14,078 nucleotides of DNA, from assembly GCA_031262845.1 (NCBI GenBank), contig JAISGZ010000255.1, positions 1 to 14,078 of the forward strand, written 5' to 3'. Origin of the DNA: Propionibacteriaceae bacterium (GTDB lineage Bacteria; Actinomycetota; Actinomycetes; Propionibacteriales; Propionibacteriaceae). Positions 6,926 to 13,809 of this stretch are shown here, piece after piece. Made by a program: the position numbers and the translations under genes. The notes below the pieces were generated by a model. That model was given only the letters and a program-made list of their open reading frames with translations. It had not been told where the DNA came from and did no database searches. Position 1 is the first letter of the stretch, and each line of letters opens with the position of its first letter.

Positions 6926-6961
6926 AGGGCGTTGATATTCGGGAGGGCGCTGATATTCGGG
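6926..6961. repeat. 18-bp tandem repeat, two copies (17/18 identical)
   Basis: The unit AGGGCGYTGATATTCGGG occurs at 6926-6943 and 6944-6961, differing only at base 6 (T or C). It lies 9 bp past the cysE stop codon on that gene's downstream side. Confidence 0.88.
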
Positions 6962-6970
6962 GCAGTCGGA

Positions 6971-7786
6971 TCAGTCGAGCGCGATCGCCAGTGTCGCCAG
7001 CGCCGGGTGGGTCGGTTCCGGTAAATCGGGCACCGGTTTGGCCGGCACCCCGGCCACGGTCGTGAACGGCGGCACATCCTCCAAAACCACCGAACCAGCG
7101 CCAATCCGGGCCCCCTCGCCGACTTTGACATTACCCAACACCTTGGCGCCGGCGCCGATCATGACGCCACGGCCGATCTTCGGGTGGCGGTCACCGCCGA
7201 CCTTGCCCGTGCCACCCAAGGTGACCTCGTGGAGCATCGAAAAATCATCGTCGATGACGGTCGTCTCGCCGATCACGATGCTGGTTGCGTGATCGAACAT
7301 GATGCCCTTGCCAATTCGGGCGCCGGGGTGAATATCGACCGCGAAGACGGCCGAAATTTGGGATTGCAGCCACAGGGCCAAGGCTTGACGGCCGGTCCGC
7401 CAGTAGTAGTGGGCGATGCGATAGCTCTGGAGGGCGTGAAAGCCCTTGAAGTACAGCAACGGCACCGAGTAGCCCCGGCTAGCTGGGTCGCGGGACAAGA
7501 CGGCCCGTAAATCTTCGCGCACCGCCCAACCGATGAGGCCATCGCCGGCCATGGCCTGGCGGATCAGGTCGCGCAGCGTCAGCGGCGTGATGGTGTCGGA
7601 GCCGAGTTTGCCGGCCAAGATGAAACTGAGGGAGTCTTCGAGCCGGTCGTGGGCCAGGATGACGGTGTGGAGGAACGACGACAGGGCCGGTTCACGCTTG
7701 GCGTCGTGAGCGGCTTCGGACCGGATCCGGAGCCACATCTCATCGCGCGCCGCCAGCGGGGCCTGATCGTCGGTGGGTTGAGTCAT
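6971..7786 (-). CDS. cysE: Serine O-acetyltransferase
   Basis: Makes O-acetyl-L-serine from serine and acetyl-CoA, the first committed step of cysteine synthesis; cytosolic. At 271 aa it has the full E. coli-type layout: a helical SATase N-terminal domain (about 14-118, MWLRIRSEAAHDAKREPALS and onwards) and a left-handed beta-helix (about 147-250). Active-site residues by homology are D151 (VDIHPGARIG), H166 (FDHATSIVIGET) and H201 (GGDRHPKIG). The helix continues with VMIGAGAKVLGNVKVGEGAR and IGAGSVVLEDVPPFTTVAGV and ends PAKPV. The usual C-terminal Ile that docks CysK is not evident; the end is ALATLAIALD. No cysK is adjacent. The ATG has no ribosome site, but TAAACT lies 7 nt upstream (leaderless candidate). 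It lies 115 bp downstream of the DUF4191 gene on the same strand. Confidence 0.95.
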   Translation of the reverse strand: MTQPTDDQAPLAARDEMWLRIRSEAAHDAKREPALSSFLHTVILAHDRLEDSLSFILAGKLGSDTITPLTLRDLIRQAMAGDGLIGWAVREDLRAVLSRDPASRGYSVPLLYFKGFHALQSYRIAHYYWRTGRQALALWLQSQISAVFAVDIHPGARIGKGIMFDHATSIVIGETTVIDDDFSMLHEVTLGGTGKVGGDRHPKIGRGVMIGAGAKVLGNVKVGEGARIGAGSVVLEDVPPFTTVAGVPAKPVPDLPEPTHPALATLAIALD

Positions 7787-7793
7787 AGGCGTG

Positions 7794-7799
7794 AGTTTA
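7794..7799 (-). promoter_or_regulatory. Putative -10 box of cysE (leaderless candidate)
   Basis: TAAACT on the minus strand ends 7 nt before the cysE ATG, which would start the transcript at the start codon. No purine-rich ribosome site lies between. No -35 hexamer was recognised. Confidence 0.45.
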
Positions 7800-7875
7800 T
7801 CCAGCTACCGGTCACCTGGCTGCTGACTGTTGACTGAGGTGGGCAACAGTCCCGGATTACTGGGACAAGTAGGCC

Positions 7876-7917
7876 CTCAATCAGCGGCGGCGCAGGCTCA
7901 ATCAGCGACCACGCAGG
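7876..7917. repeat. 21-bp tandem repeat spanning the DUF4191 stop codon (18/21 identical)
   Basis: CTCAATCAGCGGCGGCGCAGG (7876-7896) is followed by CTCAATCAGCGACCACGCAGG (7897-7917). On the coding strand the last codons and stop (L-R-G-R-stop) are duplicated directly downstream as L-R-R-R-stop. Confidence 0.85.
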
Positions 7918-8669
7918 GCTTGGCGAGCCCCTTTCGGATTCGGCATCGGGCCGCGCGGCAGCGGCACCCGGGGACGAGCGTTGTCGAGTGCTTGGAGCCG
8001 TGATTTGAGGTCTTTCAGGTCACTCTTCTCAACTGTCTTCGGCAGTTTCTTGATCGTCTTGGCGAGTTTGTCGAGCGCCACCTGGTTCGGGGCGTCACCG
8101 ACCACGAAACAGGTCACGGCCAAGCCCTGGCGAACCGACTGGTGTTTCTTGGCTTCCGCCTCCAACATCTGGCGCACCCGACCGGCCTGGCCCTCACCAA
8201 CCAAGATGACACCGGGCGGTCCGACTACTCGGTGTAACACATCCTGATGGCGGTTGGCCGTAATGGCCAAGCTGACCTGCCAGTTTTTTCCGCGCTGGGG
8301 CAATTCCCGGAAAGCCAATTCGGCCGCCCCGGCTTGACCGGCGTAACGGCGGAAATTAGCCCGGCGGGCCCGGACCGTGAAAACCGTCAAGAACAGGGTC
8401 AAGCCGATCAACAGACCGAGCGTGCCCCAGAACCAGGAGACGGTCAGAATCGCCGCCACCACGCCGCCGATCAGCGGCACCAGGAACGCCACCAGCGACA
8501 ACGGCACGAACTTGCGGTCTTCGCGGGCCGTCAGCTTGAAGACGTAGACCATTTGCCGCCAGCGGCCCCAATCGCTCGGGTCGGTCGATTCCCGACGCCG
8601 GATTTTGGCGGCCTGTTTGGCAGCTTTTTGTTGCGCGGCCAATTCCTTGGCCCGTTGACTTTTAGGCAT
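7902..8669 (-). CDS. DUF4191 domain-containing membrane protein
   Basis: 255 aa from ATG 8669; the frame is open 42 codons further upstream but that part is a shadow of the end of the E2 gene. A Lys/Ala-rich N-terminus (MPKSQRAKELAAQQKAAKQA) precedes two membrane helices (about 55-76 and 79-100). A soluble domain follows, with RYAGQAGAAELAFRELPQRG and VVGPPGVILVGEGQAGRVRQ and then a Lys-rich tail ending NPKGARQALRGR. This is the DUF4191 layout (Rv2219 type), commonly next to lipA/lipB or glnA in actinobacteria; its role is unknown. Here it directly follows the E2 gene (40-bp gap), while lipA and lipB are not present. The ribosome site is weak (GAAAG), so coupling to the upstream gene is possible. 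Confidence 0.9.
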   Translation of the reverse strand: MPKSQRAKELAAQQKAAKQAAKIRRRESTDPSDWGRWRQMVYVFKLTAREDRKFVPLSLVAFLVPLIGGVVAAILTVSWFWGTLGLLIGLTLFLTVFTVRARRANFRRYAGQAGAAELAFRELPQRGKNWQVSLAITANRHQDVLHRVVGPPGVILVGEGQAGRVRQMLEAEAKKHQSVRQGLAVTCFVVGDAPNQVALDKLAKTIKKLPKTVEKSDLKDLKSRLQALDNARPRVPLPRGPMPNPKGARQALRGR

Positions 8670-8709
8670 TACTGGCTTTCGTGCAGATAGTCCGACCGGG
8701 ATGGAGGCA

Positions 8710-10467
8710 CTAGCCCTGGAGACCGAATTCGGGGCCGAAGTCGCCGTTTTCCAGCTGGTTCTTGACGTAGGACAAGAACCGGGCGGCTTCAGCACCGTCG
8801 ATCAATCGGTGATCGTAGGTCAGGCTGAGGTACATCATGTCACGCACGGCGATGATCTCGCCGAGCCGTTCTTGGACCACCACCGGCCGCTTGACCAAGG
8901 AGCCGACGCCGAGGATGGCGACTTGGGGTTGGTTGATGATCGGGGTGTCGAACAGCGTGCCGGCCGAACCGTAGTTGGTGATCGTGAAAGTGCCGTCGGC
9001 GATTTCCGTCGGGGTCAAGCGGTTACTGCGCGAACGGGCCGCCAGATCGGCGATCTTCTTGGCCAAACCGCCGACCGACAGGTCGTCGGCGTGCCGAACC
9101 ACGGGGACGAGCAAGCCACGCGGGGTATCGACGGCGATGCCGATGTGGACATTGTCGGCGTAGGTGATGAGGCCGGCGTCGAGGTCCAGTGTGGCGTTGA
9201 GTTTGGGGAACTCCCGCAGGGCGCTGATGGTGGCCCGGGTGATGAACGGGAGGAAGGACAGGCCGACCCCTTCACGAGCCCGGAAAGCGTCTTTGACCTG
9301 GGACCGAAGCCGCGAGATAGCGGTCAGGTCGACCTCGACGGTGCCGGTTAATTGGGCCGACTGCTGGAGCGAATCGACCATCCGCTGAGCCGTCCGGCGG
9401 CGCAGACGGCTGATCTGTTCGGTCGTGCCCCGGGCCGGTGAAGCCGATTTGGCGGCCGGGGTCGGTGACGAGGTGGGGGTCGGACGGGCAGCTACTGGTG
9501 CGGTGGTGGGCGCCGGCGCTGACGCCGGAGGAGTGGCCGGGACAGGTGGCGGGGCCGAAGGAGCGGCCGCCGCCCTCGGTTGAGCGGCCATGACCGGCGG
9601 TGTTGGGGCCGGCTGGGAAGCCGGCGGCGCGGTCGTGGCGGCGCTCGGTGCCGGCGTCGCACTGGTGGCCGAGGTGGCGCTGGCAACGGCGAAACTGGCT
9701 TGGGGATTGAGTTGCGGGGCTGGCGTCGGCCGGGCGGTCGGGGCGACCGTGGCGGCTTGGAGGACGTCCTGTTTGCGAATCCGTCCGCCGACTCCGGAAC
9801 CGGTCACCCGGCGCAGATCAACGCCCCGTTCCTGGGCCAGTTTGCGGACCAACGGCGTGACGTAGGGGCCGTCATCCGGCAATTCGGCCGGCGGCTGGTG
9901 GGCGGCCACGATCGGCACTTGCGGCGACGGCCGGACCGTCATCGGCGGAGTCGCGAAGGTCGACGTGGCGGCCGGAACCGGTGGGGCTACCGGGCGGGGA
10001 GTCGGTGTTGGCGGCGGCGTGAAAACCGGTGGTTGGTAAGGCGTCGGCGGTTGATAGGGGGGAGCGGTCGGTGTCTGAGCGGTCAGCGGAGCGCTGGCAC
10101 TGGGGACCGCGGGCACGGCTGAAACAGCGGAAACGGCCGAAACGGCCGAAACTGGCGCTGCCGTCTGGGGGCCTGGCCCGGTCAGAGCGGTTTCGGGGTT
10201 GTTGCCGGGGGGCTCGGTTGAAGCTTCGGCCGGGTCACCGACGACCGCTAGGACCGTGCCGACGTCGACCGTCGTATCCTCGGGCACGAGAATCTCCAGC
10301 ACCTGGCCGGCGGCCGGTGAGGGCACCTCGGTGTCGACTTTGTCGGTCGAAATCTCCAAGAGCGGTTCGTCCGCTGCGACCGTTTCACCGACCTGCTTGA
10401 GCCAGCGGGAAACGGTCCCCTCAGTAACGGATTCACCCAATGGTGGGAGCGTGACTTGGGTCGACAT
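8710..10467 (-). CDS. sucB: Dihydrolipoamide acyltransferase E2 of a 2-oxoacid dehydrogenase complex
   Basis: 585 aa. Core subunit that carries acyl groups on lipoyl-lysine and passes them to CoA in the 2-oxoglutarate and/or pyruvate dehydrogenase complex. One lipoyl domain (1-78) with K43 in EISTDKVDTEV; Ala/Pro linker (80-200); E3/E1-binding domain (about 202-240, VTPLVRKLAQERGVDLRRVT then GSGVGGRIRKQDVL); second Ala/Pro/Thr linker (241-350); catalytic domain (351-585) with the active-site DHRLIDG (H553, D557) and NYGSAGTLFDTPIINQPQVA. Actinobacterial relatives often have two lipoyl domains; only one is seen here. The start is ATG 10467 with AAGGAG at 10477-10482, 9 nt upstream; an earlier TTG at 10485 overlaps that site. 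sucB and dlaT cannot be separated from sequence alone. It sits 167 bp after the aminopeptidase gene. Confidence 0.93.
   Translation of the reverse strand: MSTQVTLPPLGESVTEGTVSRWLKQVGETVAADEPLLEISTDKVDTEVPSPAAGQVLEILVPEDTTVDVGTVLAVVGDPAEASTEPPGNNPETALTGPGPQTAAPVSAVSAVSAVSAVPAVPSASAPLTAQTPTAPPYQPPTPYQPPVFTPPPTPTPRPVAPPVPAATSTFATPPMTVRPSPQVPIVAAHQPPAELPDDGPYVTPLVRKLAQERGVDLRRVTGSGVGGRIRKQDVLQAATVAPTARPTPAPQLNPQASFAVASATSATSATPAPSAATTAPPASQPAPTPPVMAAQPRAAAAPSAPPPVPATPPASAPAPTTAPVAARPTPTSSPTPAAKSASPARGTTEQISRLRRRTAQRMVDSLQQSAQLTGTVEVDLTAISRLRSQVKDAFRAREGVGLSFLPFITRATISALREFPKLNATLDLDAGLITYADNVHIGIAVDTPRGLLVPVVRHADDLSVGGLAKKIADLAARSRSNRLTPTEIADGTFTITNYGSAGTLFDTPIINQPQVAILGVGSLVKRPVVVQERLGEIIAVRDMMYLSLTYDHRLIDGAEAARFLSYVKNQLENGDFGPEFGLQG
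10118..10153. repeat. 9-bp tandem repeat (four copies) inside the E2 linker
   Basis: Four near-identical 9-mers (GCNGAAACN) in the E2 coding region encode a Ser-Ala-Val repeat on the minus strand (SAVSAVSAVSAV, about residues 107-118). The repeat is in frame, so it can change length without breaking the gene. Confidence 0.85.
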
Positions 10468-10476
10468 AACAACGAA

Positions 10477-10482
10477 CTCCTT
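10477..10482 (-). promoter_or_regulatory. Ribosome binding site fixing the E2 start
   Basis: AAGGAG on the minus strand lies 9 nt before ATG 10467. It rules out the TTG at 10485, which lies just upstream of it. Confidence 0.75.
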
Positions 10483-10567
10483 CAATCTGGTGCAGCCGAA
10501 GCCTCACCGAGAAACGTGGCTCTGGCACAAGCCAGCCAGGCCTGGCCAGACCGGTCGGCGCAACAGT

Positions 10568-10585
10568 GACAGCCTAAAGCCTGTC
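10568..10585. promoter_or_regulatory. 18-bp dyad over a possible -10 box upstream of the E2 gene
   Basis: GACAGCCTAAAGCCTGTC has 7 of 9 matching half-site positions around its centre. On the minus strand it contains TAGGCT (10571-10576), the same hexamer found before dapD. It would give a leader of about 100 nt. Speculative; no -35 seen. Confidence 0.25.
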
Positions 10586-10634
10586 CCCTCAGCCTGGCGC
10601 TCGCGGCACACGGGATCACCCATCTTTCGGCTGG

Positions 10635-12107
10635 TTAGGCACTCAGCCGGGCCAGCCAAGCGATCAGACTGCTGACGGCGACACCGGTCGCACCGGCCGG
10701 TCGGCAGTCGCGGGCTTCGCCGGTATTGAAAGCTGATCCGGCAATGTCCAAGTGAGCCCAGGGGCGACCGGCCGTGAAATGACGCAGGAAAGCCGCCGCC
10801 ACCAGGGCACCGCCTTCTCTTTTGCCACCGGACTTGAGATCGGCCACAGTCGATTTCAGGGCCTCTTCGGCTTCATCCGTGATCGGTAGTTGCCAAAAGG
10901 CTTCACCGGCCGCTTCGGCGGCCGTCAGGAAATCATCCGCCACTGTGTCGTCCGAAGCCATGACGGCATTGGTTAAATTGCCGAGAGCGACCTGCTTGGC
11001 CCCCGTCAGGGTGGCGACATCGATGATCAGATCGGGTTCGTCTTCGGCTGCCCGGGCGAGCGCGTCGGCCAACACCAAACGGCCTTCGGCGTCGGTGTTG
11101 TAGTTCTCGACCGTGGTGCCGCCACGCAAGGTCAGGACGTCGCTGGGCCGGAAGGCGCTACCCGACGGCAGGTTCTCGGCCAACGCCAACCAAGCCGTCA
11201 CCTGAACCTTGAGCTGAAGTTCGGCCGCCGCCACGATGGCGGCCAGACAGGTCGCGGCCCCGGCCATATCGCTGCCCATGGTGTACATCGAAGCCGGTGG
11301 TTTGAGATCAAGCCCGCCGGAGTCGAAGGTGATGCCTTTACCGACCAGCGCGACGTGGGTTTTGGCCCCGCGCGGGCGCCAGCTGAGGCGGACCAAGCGG
11401 GGCGGGCGCACCGAACCGCCGCCAACTGCGGTCAAACCACCGAAGCCTTCGGTGGCCAGGGCCACTTCATCCCAGATCGTGATCTTGATGGCGGCATCGG
11501 CGGCCAGGGTTTCGGCGGCTGCCGCCAAATCAGCGGGGCCCAACTGATTCGGCGGCTGGTTGACCAGATCGCGGGTCCGGTTGACCGCGCTGGCCACCGT
11601 CTGGGCCAAGATGACGGCCCTCTTGGTGGCCGCGTTACTGGTCGCGACCAGGTTGAAGTGGGGGCTGGGAGCGGCTTCTTGGCGGCTTTGTGAGGGCGCT
11701 CGATAGGCCGCCAGCAAGGCCCCTTCGCCGATCGCTTTAATCGTTCCCGGCTCGTCGAGACCGAAGCTGAGGCTGATCTGGCGGGCGCCGGTGTCGGCGC
11801 CGATGATGGTCCGAACGGCGCTGCCGACGGCCCGGCGCAAAGCCATCGGCTCGTTGAGATCCGATCCCAAGCCGACCACGGCCAGACGGCGCTGACCGTC
11901 CGGCAACAGTCGGGTCAAGCCGAGTTTGGCGCTCGCACCGACCACCTGGGCGGCGGCCAACAAGGTCTGACCGTGGGCTTTGCGGAAATGATTATCAAGG
12001 TCACGGCCCCAGCCGGTCAGGGCCAGCTCTTTGCCCGTGTCGTAAAGGCCAACCACAACGGTGTCAGCGGACTTGGTCACGCTGGTGGACAAACTCAGTT
12101 CAGCCAT
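10635..12107 (-). CDS. pepA: Leucyl aminopeptidase (M17 family)
   Basis: 490 aa hexameric di-metal aminopeptidase that releases N-terminal residues from peptides in the cytosol. A variable N-terminal macro-like domain (1-160) precedes the catalytic domain. All metal and catalytic residues are visible: K257 and D262 in LVGKGITFDSGGLDLKP, D280 in MGSDMAGAA, and D339, E341 and R343 in the M17 signature NTDAEGRL. The motifs DVATLTGA and KSGGKREGGALVAAAFL follow, and the end AHLDIAGSAF...ATGVAV is typical. Start ATG 12107 has the ribosome site AGGAG 6 nt upstream. In M. tuberculosis the homologue (pepB) lies next to dlaT too, so the pepA-E2 neighbourhood is conserved. A small acidic-protein gene lies 65 bp upstream in the same direction. 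Confidence 0.95.
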   Translation of the reverse strand: MAELSLSTSVTKSADTVVVGLYDTGKELALTGWGRDLDNHFRKAHGQTLLAAAQVVGASAKLGLTRLLPDGQRRLAVVGLGSDLNEPMALRRAVGSAVRTIIGADTGARQISLSFGLDEPGTIKAIGEGALLAAYRAPSQSRQEAAPSPHFNLVATSNAATKRAVILAQTVASAVNRTRDLVNQPPNQLGPADLAAAAETLAADAAIKITIWDEVALATEGFGGLTAVGGGSVRPPRLVRLSWRPRGAKTHVALVGKGITFDSGGLDLKPPASMYTMGSDMAGAATCLAAIVAAAELQLKVQVTAWLALAENLPSGSAFRPSDVLTLRGGTTVENYNTDAEGRLVLADALARAAEDEPDLIIDVATLTGAKQVALGNLTNAVMASDDTVADDFLTAAEAAGEAFWQLPITDEAEEALKSTVADLKSGGKREGGALVAAAFLRHFTAGRPWAHLDIAGSAFNTGEARDCRPAGATGVAVSSLIAWLARLSA

Positions 12108-12172
12108 GAAATCTCCTAGACGTTTTCGGTGGGGCGGGTCGAAGTTGTTGGTTCTGGGGCGGGGACCGCGAG

Positions 12173-12379
12173 CTAAGCCTTGGCCAAGCTCATCGGGCCG
12201 AGTACGAGCTGGTCGCCGTCGAACAAAGTCACCTCGTTGACTCCGGCTTGGCTCAGATCGGTGTGAAAACTGCCGAGCCAGTCTTCGGCCTCGACTTGGT
12301 CGTCGAACCCGAGGCTGGCGTCAGCCGCCAGTTGAGAGTCGGCCGGCGGCGGTTCAAGCTGCCAGTGATAGGTCGCCAT
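12173..12379 (-). CDS. Small acidic protein of unknown function, conserved actinobacterial type
   Basis: 68 aa: begins MATYHWQLEPPPADSQLAAD and has FDDQVEAEDWLGSFHTDL, then GVNEVTLFDGDQLVLGPMSL. The F-x(2)-Q-x-EAE-x-WL, G-V-x(2)-VTL and GPMSL pattern recurs in small actinobacterial hypothetical proteins. It has no membrane segment and no signal peptide. Start ATG 12379 is chosen because GAGGAGA (12384-12390) lies 4 nt upstream; the longer frame from 12436 overlaps the end of the DUF3043 gene and has a non-conserved N-terminus. It lies 53 bp after DUF3043 and 65 bp before the aminopeptidase gene, on the same strand. Function unknown. Confidence 0.82.
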   Translation of the reverse strand: MATYHWQLEPPPADSQLAADASLGFDDQVEAEDWLGSFHTDLSQAGVNEVTLFDGDQLVLGPMSLAKA

Positions 12380-12432
12380 GGCGTCTCCTCGGAGTTGATC
12401 GTTCAAGCAATGGCCAGCGGGCCGGCCCTTGG

Positions 12433-13284
12433 TCAATTGGCCTCAGCCGTCTCAGTCGGTCGGGGCCAGACGAACCGGCTGCCCCGTTTAACCACCGCTG
12501 GGGGCTGACGCCAGCGCCGCATCAACATCGCCCGGCTCGAAGCGTACGACAACTTCCCTTTCAGCGGTTCGTTGGGGAAGAACTGGCGAATACGTTTCCG
12601 CAAGCCAAGCCACATGATGACGAGATCGAGGATCATGGCCAGGTAGAGGCCGAAGGAAATCGACACAGCTGTGACCATAACGGCCGGCACCCGGCCCAGC
12701 GCCAGCGGGGCGACGATGACGATGAGCACCACCGGCAAGAGGAATTCGGCGAATGACCAGCGGCAATCGACCCAATCACGAATCATCATCATGACTGGCC
12801 GTTCATTCATCTTGCGCATCGACTCGGTACGCTCGTGATCCCGCTCGGCTCGGTCGCGACGACGGCGTTCCTTCTTCGTCAACATCGGGTTGAGGCGTTG
12901 TTGGCGGGCCGCTAGGGCTTGTTTCCGGGTCGGAGTGGCGGCCGCCTTCTTCTGGCCGGGGTCAGGCCGGGCGATCGTGGTTTTAGCCGCTGCGGGTTCA
13001 TTCGTCGTCGCCGAATGGGCTTTTGACTTCGGCGCGGGGGCGTCACTGGCAGTTGTCGAAGCGGGTTGTGATTTCGACTTGGAGGCGGGTAGTCGGCTGG
13101 TCGAGGAAGCTGGGGTGGCAGCCACGGAACTGGCCGGAGTCGTCGCCTTCTTCGTTGATCGGCGGCCGGCCGGGGCAGGGCTGGTCTCGACGGCCGAGTC
13201 AGCGTTGGTGACCGGCGCCGGGCCGTCAGTCGGATCGGCTGTTGTGACGTCAGCCTTGGGTTGATACGGACGGAACAGTCCCAC
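12433..13284 (-). CDS. DUF3043 domain-containing membrane protein with long disordered N-terminus
   Basis: 283 aa from a GTG start with GAAGGG upstream. Residues 1-115 are low-complexity Ala/Ser/Thr/Pro with scattered Lys. The DUF3043 part begins at ATPTRKQALAARQQRLNPML (115-135), continues with a highly basic helix (KKERRRRDRAERDHERTES, 137-155) and IRDWVDCRWSFAEFLLPVVL, two membrane helices (about 180-200 and 201-228), and the cytosolic tail RKRIRQFFPNEPLKGKLSYA. The family (Rv2206-like) has no known activity. From memory, relatives are nearer 200 aa, so the N-terminal extension is unusual. A possible -10 (TAGGAT, 13321-13326) lies upstream. The gene is divergent from erpA and opens a run of minus-strand genes down to cysE. 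Confidence 0.88.
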   Translation of the reverse strand: MGLFRPYQPKADVTTADPTDGPAPVTNADSAVETSPAPAGRRSTKKATTPASSVAATPASSTSRLPASKSKSQPASTTASDAPAPKSKAHSATTNEPAAAKTTIARPDPGQKKAAATPTRKQALAARQQRLNPMLTKKERRRRDRAERDHERTESMRKMNERPVMMMIRDWVDCRWSFAEFLLPVVLIVIVAPLALGRVPAVMVTAVSISFGLYLAMILDLVIMWLGLRKRIRQFFPNEPLKGKLSYASSRAMLMRRWRQPPAVVKRGSRFVWPRPTETAEAN

Positions 13285-13320
13285 GAGGTCGCCCTTCGGT
13301 CGCGCCGGTGATTCGCCGTC

Positions 13321-13326
13321 ATCCTA
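13321..13326 (-). promoter_or_regulatory. Possible -10 box for the DUF3043 gene
   Basis: TAGGAT on the minus strand would start a transcript about 30 nt before the GTG, leaving room for the GAAGGG ribosome site. No -35 recognised. Confidence 0.3.
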
Positions 13327-13433
13327 ACGCGGTCATCTGACAGGCACCGACGGCTGTCGCCGACTGGCCGCTGGTCGATGTCGGTGACCGGGACAGCAGC
13401 GAACTAAGGCGGCCGACCGGCGGAGGCGCCCAC

Positions 13434-13439
13434 TAAGCT
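13434..13439 (+). promoter_or_regulatory. Putative -10 box of erpA (leaderless candidate)
   Basis: TAAGCT ends 7 nt before the erpA ATG and no ribosome site lies between the two. The transcript would begin at the start codon. Confidence 0.45.
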
Positions 13440-13446
13440 AAGCCGC

Positions 13447-13809
13447 ATGAGTGAAACTGTCTCGGCCACTGAGGTCAGTTTGACGACTGCGGCCGCTGCC
13501 AAGGTAACCAACCTGTTGGCTGCCGAGGGAGCTGATCTGGCTTTGCGGGTCGCGGTCGAGTCGGGCGGCTGCGCCGGCTGGCGCTATCAACTCTATTTCG
13601 ACGACCAGTCGCAACCTGGTGATGTCGAGACCGTCTGTGGCCAGGTCCGGGTAGTGGTCGACCCTGCCAGTCGGCCTTATCTCCAGGGCGCGGTGATCGA
13701 CTTCACGGACACGTTGTCACGTCAAGGTTTCACGATCAATAATCCCAACGCCGTCAGCCAGTGTGCCTGCGGCGATTCTTTCCAGTGCGATTCAGCGGAG
13801 GCGTTATGA
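13447..13809 (+). CDS. erpA: Iron-sulfur cluster insertion protein (A-type carrier)
   Basis: 120 aa A-type Fe-S carrier that receives a cluster from the SUF machinery and hands it to target enzymes; cytosolic. The three conserved cysteines are C42 (ESGGCAGWRYQLYFDD) and C106/C108 in SQCACGDSF. NNPNAVSQCACGDSF matches the family C-terminus. Two further cysteines (C64, C114) are not part of the family motif. The start ATG has a -10-like TAAGCT 7 nt upstream and no ribosome site. The next gene begins inside its stop codon (ATGA). Family placement is sure; the name erpA follows actinobacterial usage (Rv2204c type). Confidence 0.94.
   Translation: MSETVSATEVSLTTAAAAKVTNLLAAEGADLALRVAVESGGCAGWRYQLYFDDQSQPGDVETVCGQVRVVVDPASRPYLQGAVIDFTDTLSRQGFTINNPNAVSQCACGDSFQCDSAEAL

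Noticed and set aside
4703..7917. Tandem repeats as a CRISPR array or insertion-sequence ends
   Set aside because: Units are directly adjacent without spacers, differ from each other, and no transposase or cas gene is present.
8670..8795. Upstream 42-codon extension of the DUF4191 protein
   Set aside because: It overlaps the end of the E2 gene and has no family-like sequence; the family start MPKSQ at 8669 fits better.
8701..9351. Plus-strand 216-codon frame
   Set aside because: Antisense to the catalytic domain of the E2 gene, whose DHRLIDG motif is unmistakable.
9580..10122. Plus-strand Arg/Gly-rich 180-codon frame
   Set aside because: Complement of the Ala/Pro linkers of E2; the composition is a product of the other strand.
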